Source: Myxococcales bacterium (GTDB lineage: Bacteria; Myxococcota; Polyangia; Fen-1088). Taken from it: DNA of 6,221 nt. The stretch is from contig PMJE01000201.1 in the NCBI GenBank assembly GCA_003157315.1, positions 4,162 through 10,382 on the forward strand. The letters run 5' to 3'. Position 1 is the stretch's first letter, and the number at the start of each line of letters is the position of its first letter. The notes beneath the pieces were generated by a model. That model was not told the DNA's origin. It saw only the letters and a program-made list of their open reading frames with translations, and searched no databases. A program made the position numbers and the translations under genes. Of the stretch, positions 1 through 5,711 are shown in pieces.

Positions 1-1253
1 TCCCGCGGCACCTCGCGCAGCCGCACAATATCGCGCACACGCTGGCGAACGTCGAATCCCTTCGCGCAACGTACCGGGCACTCGTCACAGTCGCCGCAGG
101 GAGAATCCGGCAGACCGAGTTCGAGCAGAAGCGCCTGTGCGGCCGGGCGGTTGCGGTACGCGTGGGCGTACATGAAGGAACGCATGAGATCGGGTATCGG
201 CAGCCTCTGCAGGCAAGGATCCAGGCACTCACCGCAGCCCTGGCAGAACAAACCGACGAGCTTGGGCGCCTCCAGGCTGCGCTTGTCGTCGTCAGTGAGC
301 GTAGGATCGCGCAAAACCTCCAGGTCAGCCTGCAATTGGTCCAATGTGGTGAAGCCGGGAATTGCCGTGTGTACGTTCGGATCGCGCAGCGCCCATTTCA
401 GTGCTGCCTTCATGTTGATGGGGTTCTGCTTATCCTTGTCCCAAAAGACCCCCGCCTGCGTCTTCATGGCCACAATGCCCAAGCCCGCCTGCGCCGCTTC
501 CCCGATGGCTTTCTGCACTTCGAGGTGATGGTCCTGCTTGAAGTTGTACGAAGTCAGCACGACGTCGTAGAGCTTGGCCTCCACCGCCGCCCGGATCACC
601 TCGGGCTCATTCCGGTGGGTCGAAACGCCCACAAAACGCGCCTTTCCCTCGCGCTTGGCCTTCTCCAATGCCTTGAGCACAGGCTGGTAGAGCACGCTCT
701 CGCGCATGGACTGGTTGTGCAAGTGAAGGATATCGACGTGATCGAGCCCCAGTCGCTTGAGGCTTATGTCGAGCTTCTCCCCAATTTCCTCGCCGCGGGT
801 TTCCTTGGAGAAAAGCCCGGTCTTGCGATCCAGGGTGCTGAGGTGGACCTTGGTGGCGAGCACAAAGGAGTCGCGCTTGCGCTCGGGAACGACCGTGCCG
901 AGCATTTCCTCGTTTCGCCCGTCCTGGTAGCCATGCGCGGTGTCGAGCAGAAAGATGCCGCCGTCGAGCGCGGCGCGAACCAGGTTGGGGTTGTCGGCGT
1001 TCATCACGCCCATGCTCACAATGGGCACCTGGATGCCGGTCCGGCCGAGCGTGCGGCGCGGCGGCCCGGCGGTCTTGCCAACCGGTGCCGGCTCAGGCGC
1101 GGGTTTGGGCGGCGGCGACGCCCCGGGCGGGAGCATTTCGGTTGCCGGGCTCCGCGCCACGGTCGCGCACCCAGCGGACAGCGCGCCGGCAGCAAGGCCG
1201 CCCGCGCCGAGCCGCAAGAAATCCCTTCGTTCCAGCTTGTTGGTCTTACTCAT
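1..1253 (-). CDS. Tat-exported aldo/keto reductase with C-terminal ferredoxin-like 4Fe-4S domain (3' end cut by window edge)
   Basis: The frame gives 417 residues with no stop before the edge. Residues 8-15 (ERRDFLRL) form a twin-arginine signal, followed by an Ala/Gly h-region and Cys29 in LSAGC, a loose lipobox. Residues 32-65 are a Pro/Ala-rich linker. The aldo/keto reductase barrel runs from about 66 to 325. The expected catalytic tetrad is visible as Asp104, Tyr109 (DTAHGY), Lys135 (VLATK) and His179 (DILHLH). 'LTSYNF' and 'AMKTQAG' are also typical of the family. The C-terminal domain has two four-Cys sets: C337/C340/C343/C347 and C386/C389/C392/C396. This layout matches the COG1453-type oxidoreductases, NAD(P)H-type reductases with an added Fe-S domain; the physiological substrate is not inferable. 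Tat export fits a protein that folds with cofactors in the cytoplasm before transport. The ATG at 1253 is chosen because the Tat motif follows it directly. It lacks a clear ribosome binding site. Few residues are probably missing, because the second Cys set normally lies near the end. Confidence 0.93.
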   Translation of the reverse strand, partial: MSKTNKLERRDFLRLGAGGLAAGALSAGCATVARSPATEMLPPGASPPPKPAPEPAPVGKTAGPPRRTLGRTGIQVPIVSMGVMNADNPNLVRAALDGGIFLLDTAHGYQDGRNEEMLGTVVPERKRDSFVLATKVHLSTLDRKTGLFSKETRGEEIGEKLDISLKRLGLDHVDILHLHNQSMRESVLYQPVLKALEKAKREGKARFVGVSTHRNEPEVIRAAVEAKLYDVVLTSYNFKQDHHLEVQKAIGEAAQAGLGIVAMKTQAGVFWDKDKQNPINMKAALKWALRDPNVHTAIPGFTTLDQLQADLEVLRDPTLTDDDKRSLEAPKLVGLFCQGCGECLDPCLQRLPIPDLMRSFMYAHAYRNRPAAQALLLELGLPDSPCGDCDECPVRCAKGFDVRQRVRDIVRLREVPR

Positions 1254-1266
1254 GTTGGCCGCCAAC
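1254..1266. promoter_or_regulatory. Perfect 13-bp dyad abutting the reductase start codon
   Basis: The sequence GTTGGC-C-GCCAAC has 6-bp arms around one central base. It begins directly upstream of the reductase ATG and overlaps the proposed -10 hexamer at 1265-1270. A further half-site GTTGGCC lies at 1275-1281. It could be a repressor operator or a start-occluding hairpin; the function is inferred from position only. Confidence 0.35.
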
Positions 1267-1270
1267 TATA
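1265..1270 (-). promoter_or_regulatory. Candidate -10 element (TATAGT) of the reductase gene
   Basis: The minus strand reads TATAGT, 11 nt before the ATG, so a transcript would have a leader of only about 4-5 nt. No good -35 hexamer is seen 16-18 nt upstream. The absence of a Shine-Dalgarno sequence is compatible with a near-leaderless message. The call is weak because single hexamers occur by chance. Confidence 0.25.
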
Positions 1271-1301
1271 CCAGGTTGGCCTGCAAGGTCTTGCGATCGT
1301 G

Positions 1302-1326
1302 GTCGATGGTGCAAGCCACCCTCGAC
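1302..1326. promoter_or_regulatory. Imperfect 25-bp inverted repeat in the divergent intergenic region
   Basis: GTCGA (1302-1306) pairs with TCGAC (1322-1326). After a 1x1 mismatch, GGTG (1308-1311) pairs with CACC (1317-1320) around the loop CAAGC. It lies between the two divergent starts, where a shared operator would be expected, but no regulator family is recognisable from it. Confidence 0.3.
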
Positions 1327-1410
1327 GATGGGGCGCGGCGCAGGCGGGACTGCGGTTGTACGCCCCTACTTCACGGAAACAAGGATCCCCCACTGACTCG
1401 CCTATGTCCA

Positions 1411-1416
1411 TATACT
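1411..1416 (+). promoter_or_regulatory. Candidate -10 element (TATACT) of the radical SAM gene
   Basis: TATACT ends 6 nt before the GTG start at 1423, which would place the transcription start on or next to the start codon. No Shine-Dalgarno sequence precedes the GTG. A matching -35 is not evident at the usual spacing. It is read as a possible leaderless promoter. Confidence 0.3.
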
Positions 1417-1422
1417 CTGCGT

Positions 1423-3441
1423 GTGAAGCTTGCTCTCATCTTTCCGCCGGCCTGTGATCCCACGGCGCCCTACCCCGCGGTTGCTGCGCTGGCGGGTTTC
1501 TTGCGTCCCCAGGGCATCGAGGTGCTGCCCATCGACGCCAACCTTGAGGGCTTTCTGGCCCTGCTGCAACGCGAGCCATTGGCACTGCTCCGCGACCGCA
1601 TCGAGCGGCGTATTTCCAGGCTGCAACGCCGGCGCGCGCTCGACCACCAGAGCCAGCTAGAATTTTTGACCCTGTTGCGGGTGCGCGGCGAAGCCGGCGC
1701 AGTGCCGGTTGGGATTAGCACGGCACTGGATGTTCTGCGCACCAGTGAGCGCTTCTACGATCCCGGGCAGTATGCCGACGCGGTTGCCACGGTCAGCGCG
1801 AGCCTGCGCGTGATCGCGGCCGCGCACGCGCCCATGCAGCTCGATTTCACCGCGTACCGGACGCCCTTTGCCCTGACCACGCCGGACGAGATCGCGCGCG
1901 ATGCTGATCGCGAGCGCGATCCATTCGACAGCTACCTCACGCGCGATCTGGTACCTCGTCTGCGCCGCGCGGGGGTGGACGCCATCGGCGTGTCGGTGTG
2001 CTTCCCCGGTCAGCTCGTACCCGCGTATTCGTTCGCGCTCAAGCTCAAGGCCGCATTTCCCGAGGCGCACCTGGTGGCAGGCGGGCCGGCCATCACCCAG
2101 GTATTGCTGCGGCTGCAGGGCCCTGCCCTCGCGCAGGCACTGGGGGCGTTTGACAGCGCGGTGGTCTTCGAGGGCGAACACGCCCTGCTGGCGTTGTGCC
2201 GCGCTCTCGCCGATAGGCACGGAAGCCCGCAGGCACTTCGGCGAATTCCCAACCTGGTGCTGCGTGATCCCCTGCTGGGCGCGCGCATTCTGCCCGGGCC
2301 GCCCGCTGTCGATCTGCGCACCCTGCCCGCGCCCGATTTCGACGGTCTGCCGCTCGATCGCTATCTTTCGCCGCATCTGCTTTTGCCCTACGATCCCACC
2401 CGTGGCTGCTATTGGGGCCGCTGCGCCTTCTGCCACTACGGCCTGGCCGCAACCGGCACCGCCCGTTACCGCGAGCGCGCGGTGAACACTGTGGTCGAAC
2501 ACATGGGGGCTCTCTCCCTCCGCCACAACACGCGCTTCTTCTATCTTTCGCAGGATTCGGTGGCGCCCAAGATGCTGTGCCGGTTGGCCGAAGCATTGGC
2601 CGAGGCTGGCCTGGACCTGCGCTGGGGCACTGACCTGCGACCCGAGCCGTATCTGACACGCAAACGTTGCCAAGGGCTGCGCCGGGGCGGCGCGGTGGCG
2701 TGCAGCCTGGGGGTGGAGTCGGCCAGCCCGCGCGTGTTGCGCCTGATCGACAAAGGGATTGCGCCCGGTCGTGCAGCTACAGTGGTGCGCAACCTGGCCC
2801 GTGCGGGCATTGCGGCCGAGGTGATGTGCTTTTCCGATTTTCCCACTGAGACCTTCACTGAAGCCATGGCGACCCTGGGGTTCATCGAGCGCCACGCCCA
2901 GCATATCGCGGCCTTCATTGTGGGGCGGTTCGAACTCACACATGGCTCACGCGTGGCGAGCGATCCAACCCGCTTCGGACTGCGCGAGATGTGGACCGCG
3001 CGAGGCGACGAGCTGGGCACGGCCCTGTTCTTTGCCGAGCGCAAGCCGGGCAAGCGCGTCCACGAGCGCGTCCGGCTGGAGCGGGCGCTGGCGCAACTGG
3101 CGTCGGGATGGTTGCTGCGCAGCTATCCCTGGGCCGGCTCACTGTCGACCGCGCACACCCTCTTCTACTACGATCACTTTGGCCCTGGCGTATTCCGGGA
3201 TCTGGCGAGCCAGGCGGCTGGCCGCACGCTGGGCAGCTTGCCGGCCAGACAAGTCTCCCGCTTCGACATGCACAAGCTGGCCCGTGCCGAGCAACACGAG
3301 GCCGCGATCTGGCAAGAGCTGACCCACGTGCGCCGGCAGGTCTCGCGCCAGGCGTACGATGAACTGGCGGCGAAGGTGCCTAGATTATGTATTTCAGGAA
3401 CACCCCGAACTCGAGACAGTTGGCCTTGGAGGCCTGGCTGA
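1423..3441 (+). CDS. B12-binding-domain radical SAM protein
   Basis: This is a cytoplasmic 672-residue protein. An N-terminal cobalamin-binding-like Rossmann domain starts with MKLALIFPPACDPTAPYP and continues through DAIGVSVCFPGQLVPA (186-201), HLVAGGPAITQ (216-226) and VVFEGEHALLAL (247-258). The radical SAM barrel follows, at roughly 322-560. Its cluster ligands are C329, C334 and C337 in RGCYWGRCAFC, spaced C-x4-C-x2-C rather than the usual C-x3-C-x2-C. 'LGVESASPRVLRLIDKGI' (429-446) matches the SAM-binding Glu region, and FPTET (473-477) the later barrel loop. Such proteins use S-adenosylmethionine, often with cobalamin, for methylations or rearrangements in natural-product, lipid or cofactor pathways; the substrate here is unknown. 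GTG at 1423 is chosen because the family normally begins with this β-strand and nothing upstream in frame resembles it. The last 20 residues are antisense to the neighbouring gene and look unconserved (WPWRPG). Confidence 0.9.
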   Translation: MKLALIFPPACDPTAPYPAVAALAGFLRPQGIEVLPIDANLEGFLALLQREPLALLRDRIERRISRLQRRRALDHQSQLEFLTLLRVRGEAGAVPVGISTALDVLRTSERFYDPGQYADAVATVSASLRVIAAAHAPMQLDFTAYRTPFALTTPDEIARDADRERDPFDSYLTRDLVPRLRRAGVDAIGVSVCFPGQLVPAYSFALKLKAAFPEAHLVAGGPAITQVLLRLQGPALAQALGAFDSAVVFEGEHALLALCRALADRHGSPQALRRIPNLVLRDPLLGARILPGPPAVDLRTLPAPDFDGLPLDRYLSPHLLLPYDPTRGCYWGRCAFCHYGLAATGTARYRERAVNTVVEHMGALSLRHNTRFFYLSQDSVAPKMLCRLAEALAEAGLDLRWGTDLRPEPYLTRKRCQGLRRGGAVACSLGVESASPRVLRLIDKGIAPGRAATVVRNLARAGIAAEVMCFSDFPTETFTEAMATLGFIERHAQHIAAFIVGRFELTHGSRVASDPTRFGLREMWTARGDELGTALFFAERKPGKRVHERVRLERALAQLASGWLLRSYPWAGSLSTAHTLFYYDHFGPGVFRDLASQAAGRTLGSLPARQVSRFDMHKLARAEQHEAAIWQELTHVRRQVSRQAYDELAAKVPRLCISGTPRTRDSWPWRPG

Positions 3442-5332
3442 GGCACGAGCCGTATTGATAGGCTGCGGGCGCCGTGCTGGTTGCCGCGGTGGTCTGCCAC
3501 GGAGCGACCAGGCGATATGCCAGCCCCGCTCCAAATAGCAAATGCTTTGAAAGTGCCGGGATGCCGCCCTCAACGTCAATACGTGGCGCGATCAGGTTCC
3601 ACCATAGCTTGTCCGCTCCGGTGTAGCTGGCATTCGGGGACCGCAGAACCAGTTCGGCCAGCGGCGCCAGAACATCCGCCGCCGACAGATCGAGCGCCAT
3701 GAAACCCATCTCACTATGCCAAAGCGGCACGCGAACTTTCAGCCAGGTGATGGAGGCTATTGTGCGACCGGACCCCGGGTCACTGTTCACGTAGCTCGGA
3801 CTCCACTCATAGCGAAGCGCCAGATCCGGCAACAAGATCTCCCACGACCACCACTTCCGATCGACTCCACCGCCGGTGCCCAGTTCCCGGATGAGGTCCA
3901 CCACGGCGGACCGAAATACCCCTCGCGTCTCATCACTGGGTGTCCCCATCGTGTGCGCCTGGACCACGTAGACGACGACAGCGTCAGCAAAGCGTTGGTA
4001 GTATGGGGAGAGGCGGCAAACCTCAGAACTCGCGGAGTTCGGACTTTGGCAGTTCTTCTCCAGGCCGGCGAAAAGCTCGCCGATGGCCAACTGAGCCGCG
4101 TCGATATAGTCACCGCTTCCGGTGAGTCGAATGATGGGCCAGAACTCGGAAGCCCTACCCAACATCACTCTTGCTTTGGGGAAGAAGGCACACGCCGCCG
4201 AAGTGTTGGAGACCTTGCAGCCATCCTCGATCAGCATCCACAATCCACCCATCCAATCGACGAAAGTGGCGACTGACATCGGCTTGCCGGCGGTCAAGTG
4301 GAACGCCTTCCATTGATCGACGAGCCGGGTCAACGACTCTACGAATTTGTCATCACACTGCCCGGTCTTGAGCACGCTTGTCAGTTGCGAGCACGCCGTT
4401 GCCACGGCGGCTGCCGTCGAATTGGATGCATTTAGCATGTCGTTCACCACTGGCACCGTCGCTGTCAACTGTGCATCGGTGAGAGGCGATTTCAGCAGCA
4501 GCTCGCCAACGAACTCGGCCAGGGCCCTCTTTACGTGGCTCTCCGCATCGCTTGTGTCGCCCTTCAGGGCCGCTTGAATGGTGTACGCCACGTCACACGC
4601 GTATTCATCCCGATTCGGTTTGTTGCATTCGGTGTCCAGCGGCGTGTCAATCCCGCCAATTGAGCCCTTTGCAAGCTCTTTGCTGAGGTTGCCGGCGCAA
4701 TTCTCAAAGCTTTGGTTGTCCAAGGGAGCGGATGTAATCTCGATCTTGTCACCTGGGGCCGCGCTGCGATTCGCCTTGGCGATCGGATTGGCGTCGACCT
4801 TGTGCCAATTGAAGCGCGCGGCGCGAACCGTCGCCTGCGTCGCCGCTTGCTGCCAGTCGTTGTATTGCTTCTTGGCGTCGTTGGAACTCGCCCGATCCGT
4901 TTTCGGAGGCGCCACAAGCTGGCGGTAGGCGACGTCCGCCACGAATGCGGCAAGCTCGCTCAGGACGATTGGCCGCAGACTGGTGAACTGGCTATCGTAG
5001 ATTGCTTGCAGCGTGCGCGGAAGATATTTGACTGCGTCAAGGGTTACGTACGTGTCCCCATCGCCGCCGAGCCCGTTGGCGTCCGTCTGCGCGGGATCGG
5101 TCGTGATGTCCACGGCACCGGCATCGTTCTTCGTGGCCTTCGTCCGGGCTGACAGGCATGCCAGGTGAGGTGCAACCGCTTGCGAGACCTCCTTGGTCAT
5201 TAGCTCCTCGATGATCTCCTTCATGTCTTGATAGACGGCGTCGGAAATGGCCTGCGCGTATGCAGGGGCAGCGGCGACGCTCGAAACCACCAGGGCCAGG
5301 ACTCCAAGAAGCTTCCGTGTGTGATTGAACAT
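3380..5332 (-). CDS. Exported protein of unknown family, 650 residues, possibly outer membrane
   Basis: I do not recognise this family. Residues 1-26 form a clear Sec signal peptide: a basic n-region (RK), the core LLGVLALVVSSVAAA, and a probable cut after AYA at residue 26. The mature part has 12 Cys (59, 212, 236, 246, 314, 326, 372, 381, 428, 439, 630, 639), an even number consistent with disulfides outside the cytoplasm. The middle (about 250-480) looks largely helical. From about 500 onward there are short aromatic alternating stretches (LALRYEW, ITWLKVRVPLW, LLFGAGLAYRLVAPW), and the protein ends in EFGVFLKYII, like outer-membrane strands. The start is well supported by GGGAGGT four bases upstream. 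It follows two other exported-protein genes on the same strand. GC is lower than next door: 35 of 60 bases at 4141-4200 against 42 of 60 at 2041-2100. A surface or secreted envelope protein is the safest description. Confidence 0.85.
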   Translation of the reverse strand: MFNHTRKLLGVLALVVSSVAAAPAYAQAISDAVYQDMKEIIEELMTKEVSQAVAPHLACLSARTKATKNDAGAVDITTDPAQTDANGLGGDGDTYVTLDAVKYLPRTLQAIYDSQFTSLRPIVLSELAAFVADVAYRQLVAPPKTDRASSNDAKKQYNDWQQAATQATVRAARFNWHKVDANPIAKANRSAAPGDKIEITSAPLDNQSFENCAGNLSKELAKGSIGGIDTPLDTECNKPNRDEYACDVAYTIQAALKGDTSDAESHVKRALAEFVGELLLKSPLTDAQLTATVPVVNDMLNASNSTAAAVATACSQLTSVLKTGQCDDKFVESLTRLVDQWKAFHLTAGKPMSVATFVDWMGGLWMLIEDGCKVSNTSAACAFFPKARVMLGRASEFWPIIRLTGSGDYIDAAQLAIGELFAGLEKNCQSPNSASSEVCRLSPYYQRFADAVVVYVVQAHTMGTPSDETRGVFRSAVVDLIRELGTGGGVDRKWWSWEILLPDLALRYEWSPSYVNSDPGSGRTIASITWLKVRVPLWHSEMGFMALDLSAADVLAPLAELVLRSPNASYTGADKLWWNLIAPRIDVEGGIPALSKHLLFGAGLAYRLVAPWQTTAATSTAPAAYQYGSCLSQASKANCLEFGVFLKYII

Positions 5333-5655
5333 ATGACCTCCCTTTCATTGTCCGCTTGAGGGCCTCGGCCCTCGGCCAGAAATGGAGGATTGCACGCGCT
5401 TACGCATTGACCTCGCGAGCAGAAGAAGCCCTTTCGACAGGAGGGCAAACAGTTCACGAACCGGGCTGGCGTTGGCCCCACACTGGGGGACGAAGGCTCG
5501 AGTTCCGCGGCTCCCTGAGCGAAGGCCTGGCCCCCGGCGCTCACGCATATGCAGACTGCGACAAAGAAGCCGAGCGAGCGTCGAGGCCCAACCGTCGAAC
5601 GCCGCACGCGCAATGCGGGGACGGCAAGATTATCCAGTTTCAGTTTGGTTCTCAT
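5221..5655 (-). CDS. Short exported Cys-rich protein, probable truncated remnant
   Basis: The frame gives 144 residues. A long basic n-region leads into RRSLGFFVAVCICVSAGGQAF, with a probable signal cut after AFA (residue 46). A Cys module follows: C69, C73, C79, C84, C88 in the order C-x3-C-x5-C-x4-C-x3-C, with 'GQCVSACNPP'. From memory, this module in myxobacterial secreted proteins continues with NPPC and further Cys pairs. Here Phe92 sits at that Cys position and the pattern ends. The remaining 50 residues look random, pass through a hairpin and the next gene's ribosome binding site, and overlap that gene by 112 bp in another frame. I therefore think only 5383-5655 is ancestral coding sequence and that the 3' part was lost. 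ATG 5655 has no clear ribosome binding site. An alternative in-frame ATG at 5718 overlaps the preceding stop codon but would bury the signal peptide further. It could also be a genuine short secreted peptide. Confidence 0.55.
   Translation of the reverse strand: MRTKLKLDNLAVPALRVRRSTVGPRRSLGFFVAVCICVSAGGQAFAQGAAELEPSSPSVGPTPARFVNCLPSCRKGFFCSRGQCVSACNPPFLAEGRGPQADNEREVICSITHGSFLESWPWWFRASPLPLHTRRPFPTPSIKT
5336..5342 (-). promoter_or_regulatory. Strong ribosome binding site of the 650-residue exported protein
   Basis: The minus strand reads GGGAGGT-CAT-ATG, a near-perfect anti-16S match at close spacing. It is the only strong Shine-Dalgarno sequence in the window, fixes the start at 5332, and implies independent efficient initiation of this gene. 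Confidence 0.8.
5358..5373 (-). promoter_or_regulatory. GC-rich tetraloop hairpin just upstream of the ribosome binding site
   Basis: GAGGGC-CGAG-GCCCTC on the minus strand gives a perfect 6-bp stem with a 4-nt loop, ending 15 nt before the ribosome binding site. It has no U-tract, so it is not an intrinsic terminator. It may be a leader structure of the downstream gene, or chance in GC-rich DNA. It lies within the tail of the short Cys-rich reading frame, just after the conserved part stops. Confidence 0.35.
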
Positions 5656-5656
5656 T

Positions 5657-5710
5657 GGCAGAGCACCGTGATGACCTGCGGCGCGTTCGAGCAGGTCGAC
5701 AAGCTCTGCC
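5657..5710 (-). repeat. Nested inverted repeat filling the intergenic gap
   Basis: The outer arms GGCAGAGC (5657-5664) and GCTCTGCC (5703-5710) form a perfect 8-bp stem. The inner arms GACCTGC (5673-5679) and GCAGGTC (5691-5697) form a perfect 7-bp stem around an 11-nt loop, with 8- and 5-nt internal loops between the stems. The structure spans all but one base at each end of the gap between the MYXO-CTERM gene's TAG and the next ATG. There is no U-run, so a classical intrinsic terminator is unlikely. RNA processing or stability, translational gating, or a protein-binding dyad are possible. Confidence 0.6.
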
Positions 5711-5711
5711 C

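Noticed and set aside
940..1422. In-frame upstream extension of the radical SAM gene (161 extra codons)
   Set aside because: The extension is antisense to the reductase start and then crosses the intergenic region. The family's first β-strand begins at the GTG at 1423.
162..1457. A long plus-strand open frame of 431 codons
   Set aside because: It lies antisense to the aldo/keto reductase, whose minus-strand frame has full family motifs. The plus-strand translation is His/Arg/Leu-rich without motifs, a usual by-product of high GC.
1657..2943. A 428-codon minus-strand open frame inside the radical SAM gene
   Set aside because: It shows no domain pattern and is explained by stop-poor antisense of a GC-rich gene.
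3716..4276. A 186-codon plus-strand open frame within the exported-protein gene
   Set aside because: It is antisense to a frame with signal peptide and ribosome binding site; its translation has no recognisable features.
5657..5710. Intrinsic terminator
   Set aside because: The hairpin is well formed but no T-run follows on the minus strand, and an ATG follows directly.
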